Assembly: GCF_030913705.1 (NCBI RefSeq)
Contig: NZ_CP133190.1
Coordinates: forward strand, 5,667,501 to 5,731,500
Reading direction: 5' to 3'
Source: Anaerocolumna sp. MB42-C2
Lineage (GTDB): Bacteria; Bacillota; Clostridia; Lachnospirales; Lachnospiraceae
DNA length: 64,000 nucleotides
Shown here piece after piece: positions 43,475 to 52,250 of the stretch. Position 1 is the stretch's first letter. Every line of letters starts with the position of its first letter. The notes beneath the pieces were generated by a model that made no database searches, had not been told where the DNA came from, and worked only from the letters and a program-made list of their open reading frames with translations. The position numbers and the translations under genes were made by a program.

Positions 43475-43536
43475 AAATCTCTGTAATTTTGATTTAAAAT
43501 CAAATCGATTTAATATCAAAGTTGCAGGGATTTTTT
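43475..43536 (+). terminator. Terminator after the isomerase operon
   Basis: AATCTCTGTAATTTTGAT (ending 43493) pairs with ATCAAAGTTGCAGGGATT (43515-43532) with a few mismatches, followed by TTTTTT. It closes the operon. Confidence 0.8.
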
Positions 43537-43559
43537 ATGTTAGTTTTTATTGTAAAATT

Positions 43560-43733
43560 TTATATTTGACCCAAAATGCCGTTATCTACAATTTTGATAC
43601 CTAGCGCTGCTAGGTGGGCAACCGCATCTGATCTTCTGGCTTCCACTGCTATGATGGCCTGTCATCCAATCAGAATATAGGAATCCCTTAATAATAATGT
43701 AGGATCAAAATAGTAGGGGTCCCGAACACCCCA
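43560..43733. other. Inverted-repeat-bounded block with a degraded coding remnant
   Basis: CTACAATTTTGATACC (43586-43601) and GGATCAAAATAGTAG (43702-43716) form imperfect inverted ends. The interior is clearly richer in G and C than its surroundings. On the minus strand, 43560-43661 is open for 33 codons and reads like real protein (for example ARRSDAVAHLAALGI) before hitting a stop on its upstream side. Small hairpins CTAGC-GCT-GCTAG (43601-43613) and GGGGT-ACCCC (43717-43733) are present. I read it as the relic of a gene or mobile element; the family is not recognised. Confidence 0.4.
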
Positions 43734-43885
43734 GGATTTCTCTTTCGTGTTAAAATTATTATACTAAATTTAAAAATAGATAGCAATAGTAAATTATGTA
43801 AACTAAAACTTTGCCAATACACTGTTACATTAAGATCTATAAAATAAATAAATTGAAAACTATAGGATATACTAATCAAGAATAC

Positions 43886-43991
43886 TAAAGAATAAAAGAA
43901 ATGAAAGATAAAAGAAATGAAAGACAAAAGAAATAAAAGATGAAAGAAATGAAAGATAAAAAATGAAAGAAAAATAAGAAAAATAAATAAT
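43886..43991 (+). repeat. Purine-rich degenerate tandem repeat
   Basis: About 105 bases almost free of C, built from variants of AAAGAAATGAAAGATA with a period of about 15-16. Together with 43334-44127 it forms a gap of nearly 800 bases that otherwise holds only the terminator and the remnant block. Strong A/G strand asymmetry; no function assigned. Confidence 0.65.
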
Positions 43992-44127
43992 GCAACAAGT
44001 TTTTATAAACGTTGTAAAATAGAAAATTATTTAAAAAATCAATATTACGAAAGGATTCCACTAAATTATCATTTTTCAATTTACGTAATTTATTTTAAGT
44101 AATTTTGTGGATTATAAGGAAAGATAT

Positions 44128-44556
44128 ATGGATGGAAATACGGAACTACTAAATTATATATATCAAAATTCCCAGATGGGGGTTAGAACTATTGAACAAT
44201 TATTGAAAATAGCAGAAGATAAGGATTTTGCCAATTTATTGAAAATACAGGAAGAAGAATATAAAAAGTTAAATGAAACTGCTGTAAAGTTACTAAACGA
44301 GTCTGGACACGAAGAAAAAGAAATTGGTGCTATGGCAAAAGTATCCGCCTATATGTCAATCAATATGAAAACTCTGGCGGATAAATCACCCTCTCATATT
44401 GCTGATATGTTAATTCAGGGCAGTACAATGGGAATTATTGATGCAACTAAAATAATGAATGAATATGCAGAAGCGGATACTGCTATAATGGAATTAGCGG
44501 ATAAACTATTAAAAACAGAACAAAATAATATAGAGGAATTAAAAAAATTCTTATAA
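44128..44556 (+). CDS. Hypothetical four-helix-bundle-like protein
   Basis: About 142 residues from ATG 44128, which has AAGGAAAG at good spacing; a GTG at 44107 is possible. The protein is almost entirely helical, rich in Glu, Lys, Leu and Ala, with segments like IYQNSQMGVRTIEQLLKIAE, then LADKLLKTEQNNIEELKKFL. It resembles DUF2383/ferritin-like four-helix proteins, but the expected Glu-x-x-His metal pairs are not evident. Function unknown. Confidence 0.65.
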   Translation: MDGNTELLNYIYQNSQMGVRTIEQLLKIAEDKDFANLLKIQEEEYKKLNETAVKLLNESGHEEKEIGAMAKVSAYMSINMKTLADKSPSHIADMLIQGSTMGIIDATKIMNEYAEADTAIMELADKLLKTEQNNIEELKKFL

Positions 44557-44619
44557 TTATATAACTAAAACTATAATATGACATTATGATGACTTATTAT
44601 GCGTGGAATGGAGGATAAT

Positions 44620-44892
44620 ATGGAGGAACTTTTTATAGAAACGAAAAATGGTAATATCCCTATTGCTGAAGATATAGTAGAAAAATACGATCTAAAGAAA
44701 GGCACGCGATCACCTTATACTGATAGTCGGATATTAGGTGAAAATTGCGACTATGTAAGGGAGAATCCACCGGAAGAAAGGGCATCATTAAATCAGGGAG
44801 ATGATGAAATTAAAGATTTGGAAAATGGTTTTATGTTATCACAATCTGAAATGATAGATATAGCGCAGGGTGTGGATTCCGATGAGACTTAA
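44620..44892 (+). CDS. Hypothetical small acidic protein
   Basis: A 90-residue protein starting at 44620 behind ATGGAGG. Rich in Asp, Glu, Asn and Gly, with the segment KKGTRSPYTDSRILGE. No membrane segment or signal. It follows the four-helix protein by 63 bases and shares a terminator downstream, so the two are probably co-transcribed. I do not recognise it. Confidence 0.55.
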   Translation: MEELFIETKNGNIPIAEDIVEKYDLKKGTRSPYTDSRILGENCDYVRENPPEERASLNQGDDEIKDLENGFMLSQSEMIDIAQGVDSDET

Positions 44893-44934
44893 TCTGTAAC
44901 CTTAATCATGGAATATTTTAGTAATCACTTGACA

Positions 44935-44984
44935 AATAGTAACCAATTACGGATAATTTATTTAGGATTGGTTACTATTTTTAT
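44935..44984 (+). terminator. Terminator after the small-protein pair
   Basis: AATAGTAACCAAT (44935-44947) pairs perfectly with ATTGGTTACTATT (44967-44979), followed by TTTTAT. Confidence 0.88.
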
Positions 44985-45158
44985 ATCCTTGCTTGAGATT
45001 TAAGTATTTGAAAAAAACAAGCAGGAAACCTTGCAAATATAATCTGCAGAAACTATAATATGAAATGTGCACCTATATACATATCACGGAAACCGTTGCA
45101 AATTATAACAGTTTTTGTTCAAAGTAATGTCGGGACAAATAAACGATAGGAGTTGTTA

Positions 45159-46358
45159 ATGAAAAAAGCGAGATTAAAAAGTGCAGCTATTCTTCTTTTG
45201 ACCATTACTTTACTTAACGGTTGTGCCCAATCGGCCGGCAGTTTTTATAAGGAAGGGCTTCAGAACTTTAATAGCGGTAACTATGATAAAGCAAAAGATA
45301 GCTTTTCTAAGGCATTGGAATTAAACAGTGATCGTGCTGATTATTATATAGATTATGCTATGACGTTAATTCAACTTGGGAAATATGAGGAAGCGAATCA
45401 ATATTTAGACCGGGCAATATTAAATAAGACCAATCGTATCGTTAATAAGAATAATAAACTAGCCTATCGTGGAAAAGGTATTGTTTATTTTAAATCACAT
45501 AATTATAAAATGGCCATCAGTCAGTTCGATAAGGCACTGGCAATTCATGAATTATCTGATTTAAATATGGACATCTTATATTATAAGGGAAACTCTCAGA
45601 ACAGGGCAGGGTTTTACAAAGAAGCTGTAAAAACATATACAGCTATAATCAAAGGAAATCCATCGGACTCATATACCTATTATTGCAGAGCCGATTCATA
45701 CCGTTTACTAAAAGATTATAAGAATAGTCTTATAGATTATGACAAGGCAATTAAGCTGGATAGTAAAAAATACGAGTATTATTTTGGTAAATATTTTTTG
45801 CTTGTTGAAACAGGTGATAAGAACGGAGCTAAGGCTGTCTTAGAGATGGCTGCCAACATAAAAGGAACGACACAGGAGGATAACTTTAACCTGGCGAAAG
45901 TTCATTATTATATGGGCAATTATGAAGATGCAGTCAGAGAATTCAGCGAGGCATTCCGCAATGGATTTGCTGAAGCTTATTATTTTTTGGGTACTATTTA
46001 TGAACAAAAAAAAGATTATAAAAATGCAGTCAATAATTACAGTATGTATATAAAGGAAGAAACTAATATTACTTCTGCATCCGTATATGATAAAATTGCT
46101 TTCTGCCAAATGAAACTTGCAGATTACAAAGATGCATTATCTTATATTCAGACAGGGCTTAAGTATAATGATATAACCTTAAATCAATCTTTGAAACGGA
46201 ACGAAATTATCGTTTATGAGAATATGGGAGATTTTGAAAAAGCATATGGCCTTATGAAAGAGTATACAAAAGAATATCCTGAGGATGAAAAAGCGAAAAC
46301 GGAACTTGGGTTTATCAAAACCAGGCTGCCTGAAGCCAGTACGGCACATAAAGAGTAA
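45159..46358 (+). CDS. TPR-repeat lipoprotein
   Basis: A 399-residue protein from ATG 45159 behind AGGAG. It has a lipoprotein signal peptide ending LNGC (about Cys22), then at least eight tetratricopeptide repeats covering the rest (for example GLQNFNSGNYDKAKDSFSKA and YCRADSYRLLKDYKNSLIDY). It is anchored outside the membrane and likely acts as a scaffold for protein contacts. The partner is unknown. It sits 37 bases upstream of hflX and may share its transcript. Confidence 0.85.
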   Translation: MKKARLKSAAILLLTITLLNGCAQSAGSFYKEGLQNFNSGNYDKAKDSFSKALELNSDRADYYIDYAMTLIQLGKYEEANQYLDRAILNKTNRIVNKNNKLAYRGKGIVYFKSHNYKMAISQFDKALAIHELSDLNMDILYYKGNSQNRAGFYKEAVKTYTAIIKGNPSDSYTYYCRADSYRLLKDYKNSLIDYDKAIKLDSKKYEYYFGKYFLLVETGDKNGAKAVLEMAANIKGTTQEDNFNLAKVHYYMGNYEDAVREFSEAFRNGFAEAYYFLGTIYEQKKDYKNAVNNYSMYIKEETNITSASVYDKIAFCQMKLADYKDALSYIQTGLKYNDITLNQSLKRNEIIVYENMGDFEKAYGLMKEYTKEYPEDEKAKTELGFIKTRLPEASTAHKE

Positions 46359-46395
46359 GGAGCTAAGCAAAAGTTGAAATTTTAGGAGGTTATAC

Positions 46396-47640
46396 ATGGG
46401 TGAACTGTTTGAGATAAAGGAAAAAGAAGAACGCCTGATTTTAGTAGGTGTTGCTGTAAACGATGGAGATGATACGGCAGATTCACTGGATGAATTAGAA
46501 GAACTGGCAAAAACTGCAGGAGCTGTAACTGTTGCAAAGATAATTCAAAACAGAGAAAGCGTTCACCCGGGTACGTATATTGGTAAAGGTAAAATAGAGG
46601 AAGTTAGGGAATTATTCAATGATTTAGGTGCAACAGGGGTTATTTGTGATGATGAATTATCACCTGCGCAACTAAAGAATCTGGAGGATGCCCTGCAAGC
46701 TAAAGTAATGGACAGAACAATATTGATTCTGGATATTTTTGCTCAGCATGCTACTACAAAAGAAGGTAAAATTCAGGTAGAGCTGGCCCAATTAAAATAT
46801 CGCGCCACCAGACTGGTTGGAATGCGTAATTCCATGTCAAGATTAGGCGGCGGAATTGGTACCAGAGGTCCCGGTGAAAAGAAACTGGAAGTGGACCGAA
46901 GATTAATCAGGGATCGTATATCCCAATTAAACCGAGAACTATCAGATGTAAAACAATATAGGGAAACATCAAGAGAATTAAGGAGTAAGGGCTCTATACC
47001 TATTGCTGCAATCGTAGGTTATACCAATGCCGGTAAATCCACCTTATTAAACCGCTTAACCAGTGCCGATGTACTGGAAGAAGACAAGCTATTCGCTACC
47101 CTGGATCCGACAACCAGGAATTTAACACTTCCCAGCGGACAGCAGATATTATTAACAGACACCGTCGGTTTTATAAGAAAACTTCCTCATCACCTGATTG
47201 AAGCTTTTCGAAGTACCTTAGAGGAAGCAAAATATGCGGACATTATACTTCATGTGGTAGACAGCTCCAATCCGTCAGCATACAAACAGATGCATGTAGT
47301 GTATGAAACCCTTGAGAATCTTGGGGTTAAAGATAAACCGATTATAACAGCTTTTAATAAACAGGATTTGTTGGAAACAGATTTAATCATTAAGGATTTT
47401 AAAGCAGATAAATCGGTTAAGATATCGGCAAAACAGATGAAAGGATTGGATGAGTTACAGGAAATTTTTGAAGAGATACTACGTGAGAGAAAAATTTTAA
47501 TAGAACGGATATTTTCCTATGAGGATGCCGGGAAGATTCAGATGATTCGTAAATACGGGCAGCTTTTAGAAGAAGAGTACAGGGAAGATGGAATCTACGT
47601 AAAAGCATATTTGCCAAAGGAGATATACAATAGAATATAA
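46396..47640 (+). CDS. hflX: Ribosome-associated GTPase HflX
   Basis: A 414-residue OBG-type GTPase. The N-terminal HflX domain (HPGTYIGKGKIEEVRE, TRLVGMRNSMSRLGGGIGTR, GPGEKKLEVDRRLI) is followed by the G domain with G1 GYTNAGKST (about 207-215), G3 DTVGF and G4 NKQD. It splits or rescues stalled and hibernating ribosomes under stress. AGGAGG precedes the start. Confidence 0.95.
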   Translation: MGELFEIKEKEERLILVGVAVNDGDDTADSLDELEELAKTAGAVTVAKIIQNRESVHPGTYIGKGKIEEVRELFNDLGATGVICDDELSPAQLKNLEDALQAKVMDRTILILDIFAQHATTKEGKIQVELAQLKYRATRLVGMRNSMSRLGGGIGTRGPGEKKLEVDRRLIRDRISQLNRELSDVKQYRETSRELRSKGSIPIAAIVGYTNAGKSTLLNRLTSADVLEEDKLFATLDPTTRNLTLPSGQQILLTDTVGFIRKLPHHLIEAFRSTLEEAKYADIILHVVDSSNPSAYKQMHVVYETLENLGVKDKPIITAFNKQDLLETDLIIKDFKADKSVKISAKQMKGLDELQEIFEEILRERKILIERIFSYEDAGKIQMIRKYGQLLEEEYREDGIYVKAYLPKEIYNRI

Positions 47641-47656
47641 ATAATTATAAATTAGC

Positions 47657-47705
47657 AAAAGGGCTGCTGATAATAAGATATGACTTATTATCCAGGGTCC
47701 TTTTC
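47657..47705 (+). terminator. Terminator after hflX
   Basis: GATAATAAG (47669-47677) pairs with CTTATTATC (47684-47692), extended by AAAAGG (47657-47662) with CCTTTTC (47699-47705). A-rich and T-rich ends suggest it can act from both sides. Between here and 47960 I see only AT-rich sequence. Confidence 0.65.
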
Positions 47706-47960
47706 GTTTCAAATAAGAAGATAAATAAAATTGTTGTTTGTATTCCAACAATAATTAAGGTGTTAAAAGGTCTCAATCTGCATTTTATGGATTATAAATG
47801 TAAGAATAGCAGATGAATTTATTCAATTGATTTAATTGTCACAATATTTAAATTATTTATGTTATTTCACATAATAGTTTATAGTGTTACAATACAAAGA
47901 TAAGAGTGTAAAAAGTTCAGAATATAAAAAAGTAAATGGGTATTAAGGACTAAAGAAAAA

Positions 47961-48043
47961 CCACAATATATTGTGGTAAAATAAAATTAGAAATATATAT
48001 ATTGTAGATATCACTTGACGTATTAAGAGAATTCTGCTAATAT
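47961..48043 (+). promoter_or_regulatory. NrdR box pair and promoter of nrdD
   Basis: CCACAATATATTGTGG (47961-47976) matches the NrdR box consensus ACACWATATATWGTGT at its core. A second, half-degenerate box (AATATATATATTGTAG, 47992-48007) starts exactly 31 bases later, the spacing typical for cooperative NrdR binding. Downstream, TTGACG (48015-48020) and extended -10 TGCTAATAT (48035-48043) are separated by 17 bases. NrdR would repress nrdD when dATP is high. Confidence 0.85.
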
Positions 48044-48105
48044 ATTTTTAGGTAAAATTTACAAAAGACAAGTGCAAAACGGATAAAGAAGGGGGATTTT
48101 TAACA

Positions 48106-50547
48106 ATGATTCAAGTAGTAAAAAGAGACGGAGAAATAGCAGATTTCAATCTGGCTAAAATAACGGAAGCTATCAATAAGGCTTTTATTGCAACGGATAA
48201 AAATTTTACTGAAGACATCATAGGTCTTTTATCATTAAGAGTTACGGCCGATTTTAATGCCAAGGTAAAAGAAGGATTGGTCCATGTTGAGGATATTCAA
48301 GACAGTGTAGAGCATGTTTTAGAGCAGACAGGTTATACGGATGTGGCGAAAGCGTATATTTTATATCGTAAAAATAGAGAACGTATCCGTAACATGAAAT
48401 CAACTATCCTTGATTATAAAGAAATCGTCAACAGTTATGTAAAAGAAGAGGACTGGCGTGTGAAAGAAAATTCCACAGTTACTTATTCCGTCGGCGGCTT
48501 AATTTTACATAATTCCGGGTCTATTACTGCGAACTACTGGTTATCTGAAATCTATGACGAAGAAATAGCAAATGCTCATAGGAATGCCGATATTCATTTA
48601 CATGACCTTTCCATGTTAACCGGTTATTGTGCCGGCTGGTCCTTAAAACAGTTAATAACGGAAGGCTTAGGCGGAATACCGGGAAAGATTACTTCTTCTC
48701 CCGCAAGCCATCTTTCTACCTTATGTAACCAGATGGTTAATTTCTTAGGAATTATGCAGAATGAATGGGCAGGCGCACAGGCATTTTCTTCTTTTGATAC
48801 CTATTTAGCACCTTTTGTAAAGATTGATGACCTCTCTTATCGTGAAGTAAAACAATGCATTCAATCATTTATTTACGGCGTTAATACACCAAGCCGTTGG
48901 GGGACTCAAGCACCGTTTTCCAATATCACACTGGACTGGACGGTACCGAACGATCTGGCAGAACTTAATTGTATTGTCGGCGGCAAAGAAGTAGATTTTA
49001 AGTATAAAGATTGTAAAAATGAAATGGATATGGTAAATAAGGCTTTTATTGAAATTATGTTAGAAGGAGATGCAAATGGAAGAGGATTTCAGTATCCTAT
49101 ACCAACTTATTCCATAACAGGCAATTTTGACTGGTCCGATACAGAAAATAACCGTCTATTGTTTGAAATGACCGCAAAATATGGTACTCCCTATTTTTCA
49201 AACTATATTAACAGCGATATGGAACCCAGTGATGTACGTTCCATGTGCTGCAGACTTCGTCTTGATCTTAGGGAGCTTAGAAAAAAGACAGGAGGATTCT
49301 TTGGTTCGGGAGAAAGTACCGGCTCCGTTGGAGTTGTAACGATAAATATGCCGAGAATTGCTTACCAGGCGGTAAATGAAGAAGATTTCTTTAAGCGGTT
49401 AGACAGAATGATGGATATTTCCGCCCGTTCCTTAAAAGTTAAAAGGGACGTTATCACGAAACTTCTGGATGAAGGTTTATACCCATATACAAAACGTTAC
49501 TTAGGAACTTTTCAAAATCATTTCTCCACAATTGGTCTATTGGGGATGAATGAAGTTGGCTTAAATGCAAAATGGCTCGGGAAAGATATGACGGATCCGG
49601 CTACCCAGGCTTTTAGTGTAAAAGTATTAAATCATATGAGAGAACGTTTATCCGATTATCAGGAGGAATACGGTGACCTTTATAATCTGGAAGCAACACC
49701 GGCTGAATCTACCAGCTATCGTCTTGCCAAACATGACAGGAAACGCTGGCCGTTAATTAAGACTGCAGGGAAAGCAGGGGATACTCCTTATTATACCAAC
49801 AGCTCTCATTTACCTGTAGGTTATACGGAAGATATCTTTGAAGCTTTGGATGTTCAGGACCAGCTTCAGACCCTGTATACTTCAGGAACTGTATTCCATG
49901 CATTTTTAGGTGAAAAGTTACCGGATTGGAAAGCAGCAGCTAAATTAGTACGTACCATAGCTGAAAACTATAAATTACCTTATTATACTTTATCACCTAC
50001 CTATTCTATCTGTAAAAATCACGGGTATTTGACAGGTGAACAGTTTAAATGTCCCGAATGCGGTGAAAATGCTGAAGTTTACAGCCGTATTACCGGTTAT
50101 TACCGCCCGGTGCAAAACTGGAATGAGGGTAAATCGCAGGAATATAAGAACAGAAAGTTATATGAAATGAATCATTCCAGGATCATGCCTGTAAGCAGCG
50201 GCTGTGATCATGAAGACATCTTAGAGGGAACTTATTCTGAAGTTTCTGAGGGTAATAATTCAGAAGAATCCTTTTATATAGATGAAATTGCGGCAGCAGA
50301 TGCCAGAGAGAACGGAATATACTTATTTACAACAAAAACCTGTCCTAACTGCAAGATTGCCAAAGAATTTTTAAGCAGCTACTCTTATATTCAGGTGGAT
50401 GCGGAGGATAACCCGGAGCTTGCCAGAGAATATGGAGTTATGCAGGCACCTACACTGGTAGTCGTAAAAAATGGACAGTTTAAGAAATATGCCAATGCTT
50501 CTAATATAAAAAGTTTTATGGATGAACAAATAGCAGGTGTAAGATAA
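48106..50547 (+). CDS. nrdD: Anaerobic (class III) ribonucleoside-triphosphate reductase fused to a thioredoxin-like domain
   Basis: An 813-residue protein. Residues 1-90 form an ATP-cone (VVKRDGEIADFNLAKITEAI) for allosteric control; the central glycyl-radical barrel ends with SRITGYYRPV, whose Gly664 carries the radical. Zn-site cysteines are seen in SICKNHGY and KCPECG. From about residue 730 an extra thioredoxin/glutaredoxin fold follows (FTTKTCPNCKIAKEF, Cys746 and Cys749; QAPTLVVVKNG with the cis-Pro). This probably supplies electrons directly, as expected for the thioredoxin-using NrdD class. The activase gene nrdG is not adjacent. Confidence 0.93.
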   Translation: MIQVVKRDGEIADFNLAKITEAINKAFIATDKNFTEDIIGLLSLRVTADFNAKVKEGLVHVEDIQDSVEHVLEQTGYTDVAKAYILYRKNRERIRNMKSTILDYKEIVNSYVKEEDWRVKENSTVTYSVGGLILHNSGSITANYWLSEIYDEEIANAHRNADIHLHDLSMLTGYCAGWSLKQLITEGLGGIPGKITSSPASHLSTLCNQMVNFLGIMQNEWAGAQAFSSFDTYLAPFVKIDDLSYREVKQCIQSFIYGVNTPSRWGTQAPFSNITLDWTVPNDLAELNCIVGGKEVDFKYKDCKNEMDMVNKAFIEIMLEGDANGRGFQYPIPTYSITGNFDWSDTENNRLLFEMTAKYGTPYFSNYINSDMEPSDVRSMCCRLRLDLRELRKKTGGFFGSGESTGSVGVVTINMPRIAYQAVNEEDFFKRLDRMMDISARSLKVKRDVITKLLDEGLYPYTKRYLGTFQNHFSTIGLLGMNEVGLNAKWLGKDMTDPATQAFSVKVLNHMRERLSDYQEEYGDLYNLEATPAESTSYRLAKHDRKRWPLIKTAGKAGDTPYYTNSSHLPVGYTEDIFEALDVQDQLQTLYTSGTVFHAFLGEKLPDWKAAAKLVRTIAENYKLPYYTLSPTYSICKNHGYLTGEQFKCPECGENAEVYSRITGYYRPVQNWNEGKSQEYKNRKLYEMNHSRIMPVSSGCDHEDILEGTYSEVSEGNNSEESFYIDEIAAADARENGIYLFTTKTCPNCKIAKEFLSSYSYIQVDAEDNPELAREYGVMQAPTLVVVKNGQFKKYANASNIKSFMDEQIAGVR

Positions 50548-50603
50548 TTTAAATAAAAAAATACAAGATAAGTAAGAAATGACTAATGAGTTACTTGCTG
50601 TCA

Positions 50604-50672
50604 AGAGAAAACACCCGGGTGGGTTAGTAATACCTTAACTTAAACCATTCAGAGGGTGTTTTCTCTTTTTTA
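50604..50672 (+). terminator. Terminator after nrdD
   Basis: AGAGAAAACACCC (50604-50616) pairs perfectly with GGGTGTTTTCTCT (50654-50666), followed by TTTTTT. The long loop contains a second small palindrome (CCCGGGTGGG). Confidence 0.88.
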
Positions 50673-50813
50673 TTTTAAGGAAAGGGCAGGGTGTTACATA
50701 ACTTTTGACAGTTATAAGATTTGACGGTCATAAGGTATGATGATATAATTGCCATAGACAAACAGGCTTAATAAGTTTCTTGGCATGCCTGATAAAAGAA
50801 AGGATGGCTGAGT

Positions 50814-51662
50814 ATGAGTTTAGCAGATAGAATATTTATTGATATGTGCAATGATGTATTAGAAAACGGTGTAAGTACTGAGGGTGAAAAGGTACGTCCT
50901 AAATGGGAAGACGGAACAAGTGCTTATACAATCAAGAAATTTGGAGTGGTAAATCGTTATGATTTATCGAAAGAATTCCCTGCAATCACCTTAAGAAGAA
51001 CAGCAATTAAAAGCTGTATAGATGAGTTATTATGGATATGGCAGAAAAAATCCAATAATGTAAACGAATTGATCAGTCATATTTGGGACAGCTGGGCGGA
51101 TGAAACCGGATCCATCGGTAAAGCTTACGGTTATCAGCTTAGCGTAAAACATAAATATAAAGAAGGGGAAATGGATCAGGTAGACAGGGTAATCTATGAT
51201 TTGAAAAATAATCCTTACAGCCGTAGGATTATGACTAACATCTACGTTCACCAGGACCTGCATGAGATGAAATTATATCCTTGTGCCTACAGTATGACTT
51301 TTAATGTTACTAAGGCAAAAGACAGTGATAAACTAAAATTAAATGCTGTTTTAAATCAGCGATCCCAGGATATATTGGCAGCTAACAACTGGAATGTATG
51401 CCAATATGCAGTACTGGTTCATATGTTAGCTCAGGTTTGTGATATGGAAGTCGGAGAATTAGTACATGTTATTGTGGATGCCCATATCTATGACCGCCAT
51501 ATTCCAATCATTAAAGAATTAATAGCCAGACCTGTGTATGAAGCACCTGTATTCTGGATGAATCCAGAAATCAAAGATTTTTACCAGTTTACGGTAGAGG
51601 ATTTTAGATTGGATAATTATGTGACAGGTCCTAAAATCGAACATATACCCGTAGCAGTGTAA
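50814..51662 (+). CDS. thyA: Thymidylate synthase (ThyA)
   Basis: A 282-residue enzyme making dTMP from dUMP with methylene-tetrahydrofolate. The nucleophile is Cys157 in LYPCAYSMTFNV; note Ala rather than His after the cysteine, a variation seen in some ThyA lineages. NQRSQDILAANNWN and HIYDRHI provide the dUMP contacts. It is followed after 34 bases by dihydrofolate reductase, which recycles the dihydrofolate it produces. Confidence 0.95.
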   Translation: MSLADRIFIDMCNDVLENGVSTEGEKVRPKWEDGTSAYTIKKFGVVNRYDLSKEFPAITLRRTAIKSCIDELLWIWQKKSNNVNELISHIWDSWADETGSIGKAYGYQLSVKHKYKEGEMDQVDRVIYDLKNNPYSRRIMTNIYVHQDLHEMKLYPCAYSMTFNVTKAKDSDKLKLNAVLNQRSQDILAANNWNVCQYAVLVHMLAQVCDMEVGELVHVIVDAHIYDRHIPIIKELIARPVYEAPVFWMNPEIKDFYQFTVEDFRLDNYVTGPKIEHIPVAV

Positions 51663-51696
51663 TCAGAAGATAAATCAATACAGACAGGAGTAAACT

Positions 51697-52188
51697 ATGA
51701 ATTTAATTGTTGCCGTAGATAAAAACTGGGCTATAGGATATCAAAATAAATTATTAATCAGTATACCGGAAGATATGCGGTTTTTTCGGGATGAGACTAT
51801 GAATAAAGTTGTTATTATGGGGAGAAACACCCTGGAGACATTTCCGGGAGGGAGACCCTTAAAAAACAGAACTAATATTGTAATTACTTCCAAAACGGAC
51901 TTTACCGTAAATGACGCCATTGTAGTGTCTAGTGTGGAGGAAGCCCTGGAGGCTGCCAGGGATTATAAATCAGAAGATGTTTATGTTATAGGAGGTGCCA
52001 GCATCTATAAACAGATGCTGGGTTACTGTGATGTAGCCCATGTTACAAAAATCGATTATGCATATCATGCCGACACTTATTTCCCTAATCTGGATGAGAA
52101 TCCGGAGTGGGTAGTGGAAGCCGAATCAGATGAACGGACTTATTATGATATAGAATATGCATTTTATAAATATGTGAGAAAAAAATAG
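51697..52188 (+). CDS. folA: Dihydrofolate reductase
   Basis: A 163-residue DHFR (MNLIVAVDKNWAIGYQNKLL; VIMGRNTLETFP; VYVIGGASIYKQML). It uses NADPH to reduce dihydrofolate, completing the cycle with ThyA upstream, with which it shares an operon. With nrdD just before, this region forms a DNA-precursor block. Confidence 0.95.
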   Translation: MNLIVAVDKNWAIGYQNKLLISIPEDMRFFRDETMNKVVIMGRNTLETFPGGRPLKNRTNIVITSKTDFTVNDAIVVSSVEEALEAARDYKSEDVYVIGGASIYKQMLGYCDVAHVTKIDYAYHADTYFPNLDENPEWVVEAESDERTYYDIEYAFYKYVRKK

Positions 52189-52250
52189 GTTAATGCACTT
52201 TGGATTAAACCGATATGGAGCTGATCAGATTTTAGTTAACAGGAGATAAT

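Noticed and set aside
43886..43991. CRISPR array
   Set aside because: The repeats are short, degenerate and contiguous with no unique spacers, and no cas genes are in the window.
43688..44079. Minus-strand open frames rich in Phe, Ser, Ile and Leu
   Set aside because: They are the translation of the purine-rich tandem repeat; no ribosome site and extreme low complexity.
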